A DNA stretch of 64,000 bases from Rhynchopus sp. YZ270_cl-10 (Eukaryota; Euglenozoa; Diplonemea; Diplonemida; Diplonemidae): NCBI GenBank assembly GCA_964035575.1, contig OZ037908.1:186001-250000 (forward strand), written 5' to 3'. This document shows, piece by piece, positions 10,337 to 21,300 of this stretch (position 1 is its first letter; the number at the start of each line of letters is the position of its first letter). Position numbers and translations under genes: made by a program. The notes under the pieces are model-generated. The model was given only the letters and a program-made list of their open reading frames with translations, was not told the DNA's origin and did no database searches.

Positions 10337-12499
10337 CTAAAACACAGCGTCTCTGCTGTCCGACGCATCCACAGCTCTGTAACAACCCTTGAAAGGCAGA
10401 AGCACGTCTTCAAGTGCAGACGGCAGTGTTGTGTCTTGAGGTGACTCGTACAGGCACATCGGCCCCTCACGCACAGCCTCCTCACACAGCGTCCAACTCC
10501 GACGCACAATCTGTCCCATCACAGTCACAAAGCGTTGCCTCCGTGCACCCACAGCACCGTGCTGCACACGACCGCTTGCAAGACCAACACCATTTAGTGC
10601 AGACTTTGCGAGCATGCGTTGTGCAAACCGTATCGCATTCTCCACGTGTGCAGGTGCAGAACGTGACACATTCCACCCAACACACACGCAGTTCCCAAGC
10701 AACGTCACAAGGCTGCCACCACTTTGCTCCAGTGCAATCGTGAGTGTTGCAAGCCCAGAACTCACATTATGTAACACTGTATCTCCACCCACGTCGCCCA
10801 CGGCAAGCTCTGCAACACCAACAGTCCCACACACCTGCTGGCCAGATTGCACCGCAGATCGAGGCAGCAATACCGAATCTGTGCTCGAAGCATCTGTGGA
10901 ACTGTCCCGTGACTTCATTGATGACTCTCCAAACTCGCTAAGAGGCGTGTCCATCCAGGTGTTTTGCGGCCTCTCATTTGGTGCAGAAGACTCGCAAAGA
11001 GGTACGTTCTTACGTCCCCCAAGTGACACAGGCCACACACAGCACACTGATGTGGTCCCCGACACACCCTTCAACTCAACTGCTGTCGGTGCACCAACAA
11101 CAGCACTGCACGACCCGCACTCAGCCACCCACAGGTCAGAGGGCACCGCCACAGCACCAGGAGTGCATGTGCTCTCAAGGCGTGACGCAACGTTCACTGT
11201 GTGTCCGAAGTAGTCTGTCCGTCCCGTCAGTGTGTTCTGCTCCACAGTCACAGGGCCAGTGTTCACACCAATGCGCACAGTCAGACCACCCCACAGCGAC
11301 CCCTGACGGGAACAGATTGGTGCATCCTCAAGCAGAGATGCAGGCCAGTCTGCCTCGACAAGACGTTCCTGCACACGCAACCCAAACGCCACACCGTCGC
11401 AAGTTGATGCAAAGGCAATCATGAATGCGTCGCCAATGGTCTTCACCTCGTACCCACCACACATCTGCATCACCTCACGCATCTCAGTGTTATGGATTTT
11501 CAGTGCAGCACGCATCCCGTCAGGTGCACTCTCCCAGATCGATGTGGACGCACGGATGTCTGTGAACACGATTGTTGCTGTCTCACTGTCAAGACCAGGT
11601 GGTGCCACAGACGTGTACTGCACACCACCCACCTCCTCAAACAGCGCAGCAGGGAGGTAGGGACGGTACACACGCAGGTTCTCTTCCAACGACCGCAGTG
11701 CAGACGTCATCTCCTCAGGCAGGTGCCCCTCATGCTCCGCAAGCAGCTCAGCCACCCTCTCCACGTCGTACCCTGCGAGGAGCGACGCAATCTCCTGCAC
11801 GGTGTTGATCGTCCGCTCCATCGTTGCCTGCTCCTTCAGGATACCTCTCGCAAACCGGCGGGTCACAACAAAATCTATCACAAACACGATAATCGAAGCG
11901 GTCATGTCCTGTGGCGGGAAGGGTACTGGACATGGCGGGGTGCTGCAGTCCGACATTCTCGTGAATGCCTCTCGCCTGCCGTGCTTGCCTTCCAACGGCG
12001 TCAGACCTGGCATTTCCAGGAGCCCAAATCTGAAGACAAGCTCCATCCCCACGACCACCAACCACACCACTGTGAAGCTAACTAAACCCAATGTGTACCG
12101 TGAGGGTACCTGCATGACAAGAAGAACATCGATGATGAGAACCAACAGAGGCCACGCAAAGTAACCGTAACCACGTGCCACAAGGTCCCAGATGAAGATA
12201 GACACAGCCTGCAAGGACAGAACTCTGAGAACCATGTTCATCGTCAGCGGTCTCCTGCAGAGGATAGAGACAACCACGTACAGACACGAGGCAGAGATTA
12301 CAACTGAGCCCCAGAAGAATGCCGGGATGTCCCACTGCTCCTCGTAGCTGAGCGAGAGGTTGCCCAAGCACAGCGAGCTCGCCATCACTGCATGCACAAA
12401 GAACAGTGTGCGCTTCGTCTGCTCTTTGGGGCTCAAGGTGCCGTCCAGTGAAAGGACGCCAAGCAAAGCCTTGCGGGCATGCTGCATTGTGGGGTGCAT
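10337..12499 (-). CDS. Membrane adenylyl cyclase, tandem paralog 2
   Basis: 720 residues from the ATG at 12499. Order: G-V-L-S-L-D-G-T-L motif, about six membrane spans within the first 230 residues, coiled-coil-like linker ending N-L-R-V-Y-R-P-Y-L-P, complete class III catalytic domain (roughly 300-470), Ser-rich linker, and a second degenerate cyclase domain. In the catalytic domain both metal aspartates are present (F-T-D-I and I-G-D-A-F). The substrate pair is Lys (E-V-K-T-I-G-D) and Asp (T-D-Y-F-G), and the transition-state Asn and Arg are in N-V-A-S-R. This residue set predicts ATP to cAMP. The second domain has L-G-N for I-G-D and lacks Asn/Arg, recalling a C1-C2 pseudoheterodimer with an inactive C2. 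The nearest relative is paralog 3. Confidence 0.92.
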   Translation of the reverse strand: MHPTMQHARKALLGVLSLDGTLSPKEQTKRTLFFVHAVMASSLCLGNLSLSYEEQWDIPAFFWGSVVISASCLYVVVSILCRRPLTMNMVLRVLSLQAVSIFIWDLVARGYGYFAWPLLVLIIDVLLVMQVPSRYTLGLVSFTVVWLVVVGMELVFRFGLLEMPGLTPLEGKHGRREAFTRMSDCSTPPCPVPFPPQDMTASIIVFVIDFVVTRRFARGILKEQATMERTINTVQEIASLLAGYDVERVAELLAEHEGHLPEEMTSALRSLEENLRVYRPYLPAALFEEVGGVQYTSVAPPGLDSETATIVFTDIRASTSIWESAPDGMRAALKIHNTEMREVMQMCGGYEVKTIGDAFMIAFASTCDGVAFGLRVQERLVEADWPASLLEDAPICSRQGSLWGGLTVRIGVNTGPVTVEQNTLTGRTDYFGHTVNVASRLESTCTPGAVAVPSDLWVAECGSCSAVVGAPTAVELKGVSGTTSVCCVWPVSLGGRKNVPLCESSAPNERPQNTWMDTPLSEFGESSMKSRDSSTDASSTDSVLLPRSAVQSGQQVCGTVGVAELAVGDVGGDTVLHNVSSGLATLTIALEQSGGSLVTLLGNCVCVGWNVSRSAPAHVENAIRFAQRMLAKSALNGVGLASGRVQHGAVGARRQRFVTVMGQIVRRSWTLCEEAVREGPMCLYESPQDTTLPSALEDVLLPFKGCYRAVDASDSRDAVF

Positions 12500-13264
12500 A
12501 GGTGTGTCCTGTGTGATGTGAAGGTGGGGGGAGGGGGAGGTACCAGCATGGTGCTGCAAGATGCAGTGCAGATGGAGATGGCCTTGGCTTCACTGTCTTG
12601 CAACAGGAAACAGGAGACAAATAGCAAAAAACGGGGGGGGGCGGAGGAGAGCTTGAAACCGTGTACACTTCTCCAAACCAGATCACACTTCCTCCACCAT
12701 TCATTTCCATGCACTCAAATGGAAATCTCAGTACGTGGCAATGTTCAATAGGTGGCTGCATCCCCCATGCCCCATGCTCCCATGTAGGACGGCAGAATAG
12801 GGATTTTCTTTCCTGTCCAACGTTTGTATAGATAACGGTAGTGGAGCCAATCCCTGAGACGCTGATCCGGAGTCGACAAACAAAAACACGCACATATCCT
12901 ACAAACAACTCATCTCTTTGCAATAATGGTGCATTTGGAGTACGTGCTCAAGACAACACCGCTCCTACAAGACTGTGTCTCTCGCTTTTCACCACCAGCC
13001 ATGGACCAGGGTCGAAAACGCCCCGGATTCCTGTGTAAAAACCCCCGTAAAAAATATCTAATTTCAAGCCTAAAAAGTGACAATTTCGTCACTGTTTCGC
13101 GTCATTAAAATGCTTGACACACGGTATGGTGGCAAGCGTGCGAATTGGGATGAGACTGTGGTCGCACCAGTAGGTGGACATCGCGATTAACAAAAAAAAA
13201 ACTGTACGTTCCTGTAAAGAAGTCACATCCAAACCACATGATATGCTTGGTTCATGTGTTGCTC
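12500..13264. other. Duplicated flanks between cyclase paralogs 2 and 3
   Basis: Positions 12640-12981 recur at 15588-15931 upstream of paralog 3, and 13105-13264 matches the 3' flank of paralog 2 (10088-10336). The whole spacer is thus part of the repeat unit of the tandem array. No additional gene was seen. Confidence 0.75.
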
Positions 13265-15400
13265 CTAAAACACAGCGTCTCTGCTCTCCGACGTATCCAC
13301 AGCTCTGTAACAACCCTTGAAAGGCAGAAGCACGTCTTCAAGTGCAGACGGCAGTGTTGTGTCTTGAGGTGACTCGTACAGGCACATCGGCCCCTCACGC
13401 ACAGCCTCCTCACACAGCGTCCAACTCCGACGCACAATCTGTCCCATCACAGTCACAAAGCGTTGCCTCCGTGCACCCACAGCACCGTGCTGCACACGAC
13501 CGCTTGCAAGACCAACACCGTTTAGTGCAGACTTTGCGAGCATGCGTTGTGCAAACCGTATCGCATTCTCCACGTGTGCAGGTGCAGAACGTGACACATT
13601 CCACCCAACACACACGCAGTTCCCAAGCAACGTCACAAGGCTGCCACCACTTTGCTCCAGTGCAATCGTGAGTGTTGCAAGCCCAGAACTCACATTATGT
13701 AACACTGTATCTCCACCCACGTCGCCCACGGCAAGCTCTGCAACACCAACAGTCCCACACACCTGCTGGCCAGATTGCACCGCAGATCGAGGCAGCAATA
13801 CCGAATCTGTGCTCGAAGCATCTGTGGAACTGTCTTCGCAAATAGATGTGTCCATCCAGGTGTTTTGCGGCCTCTCATTTGGTGCAGAAGACTCGCAAAG
13901 AGGTACGTTATTACGTCCCCCAAGTGACACAGGCCACACACAGCATACTGACGTGGTCCCCGACACACCCTTCAACTCAACTGCTGTCGGTGCACCAACA
14001 ACAGCACTGCACGACCCGCACTCAGCCACCCACAGGTCAGAGGGCACCGCCACAGCACCAGGAGTGCATGTGCTCTCAAGGCGTGACGCAACGTTCACTG
14101 TGTGTCCGAAGTAGTCTGTCCGTCCCGTCAGTGTGTTCTGCTCCACAGTCACAGGGCCAGTGTTCACACCAATGCGCACAGTCAGCCCACCCCACAGCGA
14201 CCCCTGACGGGAACAGATTGGTGCATCCTCAAGCAGAGATGCAGGCCAGTCTGCCTCGACAAGACGTTCCTGCACACGCAACCCAAACGCCACACCGTCG
14301 CAAGTTGATGCAAAGGCAATCATGAATGCGTCGCCAATGGTCTTCACCTCGTACCCACCACACATCTGCATCACCTCACGCATCTCAGTGTTATGGATTT
14401 TCAGTGCAGCACGCATCCCGTCAGGTGCACTCTCCCAGATCGATGTGGACGCACGGATGTCTGTGAACACGATTGTTGCTGTCTCACTGTCAAGACCAGG
14501 TGGTGCCACAGACGTGTACTGCACACCACCCACCTCCTCAAACAGCGCAGCAGGGAGGTAGGGACGGTACACACGCAGGTTCTCCTCCAACGACCGCAGT
14601 GCAGACGTCATCTCCTCAGGCAGGTGCCCCTCATGCTCCGCAAGCAGCTCAGCCACCCTCTCCACGTCGTACCCTGCGAGGAGCGACGCAATCTCCTGCA
14701 CGGTGTTGATCGTCCGCTCCATCGTTGCCTGCTCCTTCAGGATACCTCTTGCAAACCGGCGGGTCACAACAAAATCTATCACAAACACGACAATAGAATT
14801 GTTCATGCCATGTGGCGGGAAGGGTACTGGACATGGCGGGGAGCTGCAGTCCGACCTTCTCGTGAATGCCTCTCGCCTGCCGTGCTTGCCTTCCAACGGC
14901 GTCAGACCTGGCATTTCCAGGAGCCCAAATCTGAAGACAAGCTCCATCCCCACGACCACCAACCACACCACTGTGAAGCTAACTAAACCCAATGTGTACC
15001 GTGAGGGTACCTGCATGACAAGAAGAACATCGATGATCAGAACCAACAGAGGCCACGCAAAATATCCTGAACCACGTCCCACAAGGTCCCAGGTGTAGAC
15101 AGCCACAGCCTGTAAAGACAGAACTCTGAGAACCATGTTCGTCGTCAGCGGTCTCCTGCAGAGGATAGAGACAACCACGTACAGACACGAGGCAGTGATC
15201 ACAAACGAGGCCCAGAAGTATGCCGGGATGTCCCACTGCTCCTCGTAGCTGAGTGCAAGGTTGCCCAAGCACAGCGAGCTCGCCATCACCACATACGCAA
15301 GGAACAGTGTGCGCTTCGTCTGTTCCTTGGGGCTCAAGGTGCCGTCCAAGGAAAGGACGCCAAGCAAAGCCTTGCGGGCATGCTGCATTGTGGGGTGCAT
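13265..15400 (-). CDS. Membrane adenylyl cyclase, tandem paralog 3
   Basis: 711 residues using the ATG at 15400, which matches the start of paralogs 1 and 2. A further ATG exists at 15463, but the equivalent codon in the other copies is not ATG. Same architecture as paralog 2: six spans, linker, intact catalytic domain with both metal Asp residues and the Lys/Asp adenine pair, and a degenerate second domain. The catalytic and second domains look identical to paralog 2 apart from scattered substitutions. It lacks about nine residues of the inter-domain linker near C-E-D-S-S-T-D. Such high similarity in a tandem pair suggests recent duplication or continuing gene conversion. Confidence 0.92.
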   Translation of the reverse strand: MHPTMQHARKALLGVLSLDGTLSPKEQTKRTLFLAYVVMASSLCLGNLALSYEEQWDIPAYFWASFVITASCLYVVVSILCRRPLTTNMVLRVLSLQAVAVYTWDLVGRGSGYFAWPLLVLIIDVLLVMQVPSRYTLGLVSFTVVWLVVVGMELVFRFGLLEMPGLTPLEGKHGRREAFTRRSDCSSPPCPVPFPPHGMNNSIVVFVIDFVVTRRFARGILKEQATMERTINTVQEIASLLAGYDVERVAELLAEHEGHLPEEMTSALRSLEENLRVYRPYLPAALFEEVGGVQYTSVAPPGLDSETATIVFTDIRASTSIWESAPDGMRAALKIHNTEMREVMQMCGGYEVKTIGDAFMIAFASTCDGVAFGLRVQERLVEADWPASLLEDAPICSRQGSLWGGLTVRIGVNTGPVTVEQNTLTGRTDYFGHTVNVASRLESTCTPGAVAVPSDLWVAECGSCSAVVGAPTAVELKGVSGTTSVCCVWPVSLGGRNNVPLCESSAPNERPQNTWMDTSICEDSSTDASSTDSVLLPRSAVQSGQQVCGTVGVAELAVGDVGGDTVLHNVSSGLATLTIALEQSGGSLVTLLGNCVCVGWNVSRSAPAHVENAIRFAQRMLAKSALNGVGLASGRVQHGAVGARRQRFVTVMGQIVRRSWTLCEEAVREGPMCLYESPQDTTLPSALEDVLLPFKGCYRAVDTSESRDAVF

Positions 15401-15913
15401 AGGTGTGTCCTGTGTGATGTGAAGGTGGGGGGAGGGGGAGGTCCCAGCATGGTGCTGCAACATGCAGTGCAGATGGAGACGCCCTTGTCCTCACTGTCTT
15501 GCAACAGGAAACAGGAGACAAATAGCAAAAACCTTAAACACGGATGACCAACAAAGGGGAGGGGACAGCACTCTAAGTCGCTTGGGGGAATGGAGGAGAG
15601 CTTGAAACCGTGTACACTTCTCCAAACCAGATCACACTTCCTCCACCATTCATTTCCATGCACTAAAATGGAAATCTCAGTACGTGGCAATGTTCAATAG
15701 GTGGCTGCATCCCCCATGCCCCATGCTCCCATGTAGGACGGCAGAATAGGGATTTTCTTTCCTGTCCAACGTTTGTATAGATAACGGTAGTGGAGCCAAT
15801 CCCTGAGACGCTGATCCGGAGTCGACAAACAAAAACACGCACATATCCTACAAACAACTCATCTCTTTGCAATAATGGTGCATTTGGAGTACGTGCTCAA
15901 GACAACACCGCTC
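15401..15913. other. Duplicated 5' flank of paralog 3, fused to the end of paralog 4
   Basis: Matches the flank upstream of paralog 2 with a small extra segment near 15530-15595. At about 15926-15931 the flank runs directly into the last codons of paralog 4, so the normal 3' flank seen after paralogs 2 and 3 is absent here. Confidence 0.7.
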
Positions 15914-18046
15914 CTACAAGACTGTGTCTCTGCTGTCCGACGTATCCACAGCTCTGTAACAACCCTTGAAAGGCAGAAGCACGTCTTCAAGTGCAGACGG
16001 CAGTGTTGTGTCTTGAGGTGACTCGTACAGGCACATCGGCCCCTCACGCACAGCCTCCTCACACAGCGTCCAACTCCGACGCACAATCTGTCCCATCACA
16101 GTCACAAAGCGTTGCCTCCGTGCACCCACAGCACCGTGCTGCACACAACCGCTTGCAAGACCAACACCATTTAGTGCAGACTTTGCGAGCATGCGTTGTG
16201 CAAACCGTATCGCATTCTCCACGTGTGCAGGTGCAGAACGTGACACATTCCACCCAACACACACGCAGTTCCCAAGCAACGTCACAAGGCTGCCACCACT
16301 TTGCTCCAGTGCAATCGTGAGTGTTGCAAGCCCAGAACTCACACTATGTAACACTGTATCTCCACCCACGTCGCCCACGGCAAGCTCTGCAACACCAACA
16401 GTCCCACACACCTGCTGGCCAGATTGCACCGTGGATCGAGGCAGCAATACCGAATCTGTGCTCGAAGCATCTGTGGAACTGTCCCGTGACTTCATTGATG
16501 ACTGTCTTAACTCGCTAAGAGGCGTGTCCATCCAGGTGTTTTGCGGCCTCTCATTTGGTGCAGAAGACTCGCAAAGAGGTACGTCCTCACGTCCCCCAAG
16601 TGACACAGGCCACACACAGCACACTGACGTGGTCCCCGACACACCCTTCAACTCAACTGCTGTCGGTGCACCAACAACAGCACTGCACGACCCGCACTCA
16701 GCCACCCACAGTTGAGAGGGCACCGCCACAGCACCAGGAGTGCATGTGCTCTCAAGGCGCGACGCAACGTTCACTGTGTGTCCGAAGTAGTCTGTCCGTC
16801 CCGTCAGTGTGTTCTGCTCCACAGTCACAGGGCCAGTGTTCACACCAATGCGCACAGTCAGACCACCCCACAGCGACCCCTGACGGGAACAGATTGGTGC
16901 ATCCTCAAGCAGAGATGCAGGCCAGTCTGCTTCAAACAGACGTTCCTGCACACGCAACCCAAACGCCACACCGTCGCAAGTTGATGCAAAGGCAATCATG
17001 AATGCGTCGCCAATGGTCTTCACCTCGTACCCACCACACATCTGCATCACCTCACGCATCACTGCGTTGTGGATTTTCAGTGCAGCACGCATCCCGTCAG
17101 GTGCACTCTCCCAGATCGATGTGGACGCACGGATGTCTGTGAACACGATTGTTGCTGTCTCACTGTCAAGCCCAGGTGGTGCCACAGACGTGTACTGCAC
17201 ACCACCCACCTCCTCAAACAGCGCAGCAGGGAGGTAGGGACGGTACACACGCAGGTTCTCTTCCAACGACCGCAGTGCAGACGTCATCTCCTCAGGCAGG
17301 TGCCCCTCATGCTCCGCAAGCAGCTCAGCCACCCTCTCCACGTCGTACCCTGCGAGGAGCGACGCAATCTCCTGCACGATGTTGATCGTCCGCTCCATCG
17401 TTGCCTGCTCCTTCAGGATCTCACGTGTGAAGCCACGTGTTGCCACAAAGTCAATCACAAACACTGGGATAATAAAAAGAACAGACGTCATCTGCCCAGT
17501 TGGGCACGGAACATCTGTGCAATCCATATTCTTCCGGAACACCTCCCTCCGCCCAAACTCGCCATCCTGAGGGTACAGCCCAGGCATGTCCAGGAGGCCA
17601 TACCTGAAGGCTTCTTCGGACTCAACAACGATCAACCACACCACAACTGCACAGACGACACCTAGCGCACATCGTTCGTTTACACCCATGACAAGCAGGT
17701 AGTCAACGACGAGAACAAATGGTGCCCAGCCGTGCCCACCGTAAGTACGCCCACTGAGGTCGCTGAACATGATTGCTATGCCGTACAGTATTGCAGTTGC
17801 GGCAACCATCTGGCTGGTAACTTGGCGCTTGCACAAAACTACCACAATGGAAAATGCGGAGCCGCCAATGATGAGTACACGCGAACCTATCGTGACAGGT
17901 ACAGGGTCCGTTCCTAAGATTGAAATGAAGACGATGCAGCACCACGTGGCCATATGTATCGCAAAAAATGATTTTTGTTTGATCACCTGCTTCCTGTCCA
18001 GCGTACCGTCGAGGGAGAGCACACCCTCCAACCACCCACAGCGCAT
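15914..18046 (-). CDS. Membrane adenylyl cyclase, tandem paralog 4 (chimeric)
   Basis: 710 residues from the ATG at 18046; a good splice-acceptor-like CCTTTGCAG lies about 23 bases before it. The membrane half (about residues 1-225) keeps the S-L-D-G-T-L motif and six spans but is strongly diverged from paralogs 1-3, so its ectodomain probably senses something different. From the plus-strand position near 17419 leftward, the linker, intact adenylyl cyclase domain and degenerate second domain are nearly identical to paralogs 2 and 3. The last codons differ because the duplicated flank of paralog 3 joins at about 15926. A divergent sensor with a homogenised catalytic half points to gene conversion or unequal exchange. 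Confidence 0.9.
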   Translation of the reverse strand: MRCGWLEGVLSLDGTLDRKQVIKQKSFFAIHMATWCCIVFISILGTDPVPVTIGSRVLIIGGSAFSIVVVLCKRQVTSQMVAATAILYGIAIMFSDLSGRTYGGHGWAPFVLVVDYLLVMGVNERCALGVVCAVVVWLIVVESEEAFRYGLLDMPGLYPQDGEFGRREVFRKNMDCTDVPCPTGQMTSVLFIIPVFVIDFVATRGFTREILKEQATMERTINIVQEIASLLAGYDVERVAELLAEHEGHLPEEMTSALRSLEENLRVYRPYLPAALFEEVGGVQYTSVAPPGLDSETATIVFTDIRASTSIWESAPDGMRAALKIHNAVMREVMQMCGGYEVKTIGDAFMIAFASTCDGVAFGLRVQERLFEADWPASLLEDAPICSRQGSLWGGLTVRIGVNTGPVTVEQNTLTGRTDYFGHTVNVASRLESTCTPGAVAVPSQLWVAECGSCSAVVGAPTAVELKGVSGTTSVCCVWPVSLGGREDVPLCESSAPNERPQNTWMDTPLSELRQSSMKSRDSSTDASSTDSVLLPRSTVQSGQQVCGTVGVAELAVGDVGGDTVLHSVSSGLATLTIALEQSGGSLVTLLGNCVCVGWNVSRSAPAHVENAIRFAQRMLAKSALNGVGLASGCVQHGAVGARRQRFVTVMGQIVRRSWTLCEEAVREGPMCLYESPQDTTLPSALEDVLLPFKGCYRAVDTSDSRDTVL

Positions 18047-18329
18047 CGTATCGTAGTTGTGTAGACTGCAAAGGGAAATTAACCATTTTACCCAAAAATA
18101 CAAAACTGGGATTACTCCAGAAACGCAAAATAATCGCTTTTTTTTCCTCCCCTACAAGGGGAGACCTGAGAGTCAAAAGACACACGAAAAGACAACCACC
18201 ACACTCTCTTTTCCGAATACAGCAACAATGTATACACTTCGTTAGCTGCATTTTTTTTTTTTTTTTCCTTTTTTTTTTTCTTTTTTTGCTTTGTTTTGGT
18301 ATACAAAGAGCTGCAAGACTCACCCCCTC
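18047..18329. other. Short spacer with long T-rich tract
   Basis: Contains a pyrimidine run at about 18250-18290 and the CCTTTGCAG acceptor-like site before paralog 4. The T-rich tract could serve 3' processing of the upstream DUF4116 gene and trans-splicing of paralog 4 if the organism is euglenozoan; that role is inferred. Confidence 0.4.
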
Positions 18330-21300
18330 TCAAACCATCTGCCGAATGGAAGGAAGCCACCTCAAGACCCCCCACGACAGCACCCCAACCGCAGCTACCC
18401 CTGGAAATTTTGACACCGCTGAGATCGCAAATTGTTGATACACAATACGCTTTGCTACTGTCACATCGGCACCACACTCTTCGTATGACACCCCACCTTC
18501 CACTATCGCAGCACGCACAGTCTCATGATCACACCGTAGCCTCTCGCTTGCCCTACGTAATAGCGTGCCATCCTGCCGCACAGCCGCTATCACAACGTCT
18601 TTATCATCACACCACTCCTCCAAATGCCTCAATGCCTCGCCTTTCCCTTGCACCGCAAGCAGTGCAACACTTTTCGTACAGTTCTTCACAAATTCTACTG
18701 CATTGCCATTCTGTTGTACTGCTGCCTCTACCACTGCACCATCCGTTCGCAATGCAGAAACATAGCGTAGCGCCATCCCATCAGCCTGCACTGCAGCCAT
18801 CACTATGCGATGGTCTTGCTCGATGTACTGCAATGCTTTCCCCTCAGAGATCACTGCAGCAAGTTGTATGGTCCTATTTTGCCGAATCCTTTTGCTTCCA
18901 TATTGAATCTGCGAACCATTCGCAGTGACAATAGAAAGCATGAAATCGAAGTTGTCAAGAACTGATGTGATCGGATGAAATGCAGATAAAGGGATACAGT
19001 ACTGTGTGATAAACGCTGTGGTCGCAATAACTTCTTTGATAGCAGCAGGGCGGGAGGTGAGGAAGGCGATCTTTTCTTGTTGAGGCAGAGTGCTTGCAAA
19101 GATCTGTTCGATGAGGATCGTTTCCGCGAGGATGCAGGGTGCCGCGCTATTCACCCCACCCCTCAACTCAAACTCATCTAGATACCCACTGCGAACACTC
19201 TCTGGAATGACATTGGCTTCCACCTCAGACATTACAACGTCATACAAAAACTCTGCAGTCCTCAACCCCCTCCCTGCATACGCAAAGTTCTTATAGTCCT
19301 CTTTCACCGCACCCTCCGCAAGCCTTTTATCCCCCCGAATTCTTTCATTAAAGTACTGTAGATTTGCCCCTTCACATTGCACCATCTCCGTTGCAAAGGC
19401 TAAATCATCCTTAATACTTTCCCCTATCCATTTGAGAGATGTTGTATCGGAGGTCATATGATGCAATGATTGTCGAATTAATGATAAATCATTGGTCGAT
19501 TCATTGCCATATTTGAGAGACAGGTGTTCACGGTAAAAGGTGTCGTCTGGGTGGTATATTCTGAGGACCTCTGAAAGGATTGAGACGTCATTTTGAAGTG
19601 CGTTTTGGATGACTTCATAACTCTGTTGCGGAGGTTCTCCTGCATAGCGGTACGCTGCGCCACATTGTTTGACAAGACGAAGAATAAAGGGAATGTCATC
19701 ACGCAAGACTGCATCAGCATCACGGAGGTACCGCGCATCACAGAGAACTGCCGCTTCAACAACCTCAGGGTTACACCTCATGGCAGGCGAGACAAATGAC
19801 AACCCATATCCCCTCTCCTTAACACAAATCAACGCAATGTCTTTGTTATCCTTCAATGTGTCTGAAGCATGACTGTAAGCCCCTGGAAACCGTTTTATCA
19901 CAGAAGTCATGAAGGTGAGGTTGTCCTTTACGGTGTCATCTGCGTACCTCAGAGCGGAGTACCGGGAGATGTGGAGGCAGGAGGCAGAGAGAAATGGGAT
20001 GTCTCGTTTGAGTCTGTCGCTTGCGTATCGAAGTGTGTCGTAGTTCTGTAGAATTGAAGAGTGAACAATATCATCACGGTCCTTAAAAGCGTCATTGCAA
20101 TCCCTCAAAACGAAGCCGCTTGTGTCTATGGAAACACATTTTTTTACTAAAGTTTCGTCACTTCGGAGGGAAAATGACATATGTCGGAAGGCAGCTGCCT
20201 GAATGGTGTCTGAAAACGTTGCAAAGAAGGTGGGGTTGTCCTTTAAGGCATCAGAGGCGTAGGACATCAGCCATGCTCCGTCGTCGATGGAGAGAATTGC
20301 AAGGCGTATGAGTTCAGCGCTGTCGCGGACAGAAGGGTGGTCCATGAAGCTGAGGGCGCGTGCGTTGTTGAGGAGTACACGGCGTGACATTGCAGTGTCC
20401 TCGTAGACAGAAGGGAGTACGTGAATGAAAATCGCACTGCTTAAGGCGGCAGCTTCTTCGACAAAGGAGGGAGACCCACGGAGACGTTGGCTGGCACGAC
20501 AAAAAACGTTTCCTGTGTTAAAAAAGTATCAATAAAAAAATATGGTTAAAGGGATAAGGACAGTCTGGCCCACTCAGTGTGACTTTTGGACAGTATGAAC
20601 CCAAAAAAACGTTTGTAAAAAAGACAGTTCATCTTTAAATTAAAGTAAAACCCTCGCCTAATGTTGGAGGGCGGCTAATATTGTTTAGAAAACGTGAATA
20701 ATAGCCGTACGCCAATGGTGGTGTTTGTTGTGTTTGAATATCACCGGGGTCTGGTGGTTAAAAAAGTCTCCACAGAGTTGGGAGGTAAACCGTGGAGTTA
20801 ATCCGGTTGTGATGTTGGTGCAATGGCCGCCTTCTGAAACAGTTCAGAAGAGAGGGCATGGACAACACAATGTCATTTTTTTTTTTTTTTTTTGAAAAAT
20901 TGAAACATTCATCCCCCTTTTTTTCCAAAACAAAAAACAAAAACAAAAACAAAATGTTAAGAAGAACCTAAGCCTCTTGTGCTTAGTCACCTGACGCAAC
21001 CCATTACAATAGGTTACCATTTCACACAAAACAGCTTTTTTTGCAACTAAATTTAGATATTTTTTTAGAAAATATGCATACCATTTTGGGCGACTGCCTG
21101 GAGCACGAGGCTTTCATCATCTTGCAGCGAGGGGTCAAGCAATTGCAAGCACGACCCGCATTTTGCGAGAAAGCGCTTCGCACATTCTGCATCGCTTCGG
21201 ACCCTACTGCCTGCAGACCTGAGCACGTCTTTGACCACTGAGCCCTGAGCACCTTCCAATGAATCTGCTGCAGCAGATGCTAGGGTTACATCATTTCTCC

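Noticed and set aside
12078-12923. 281-codon and similar long frames overlapping the cyclase genes on both strands
   Set aside because: They repeat in every paralog only because the cyclase genes do, and are shadows in other frames.
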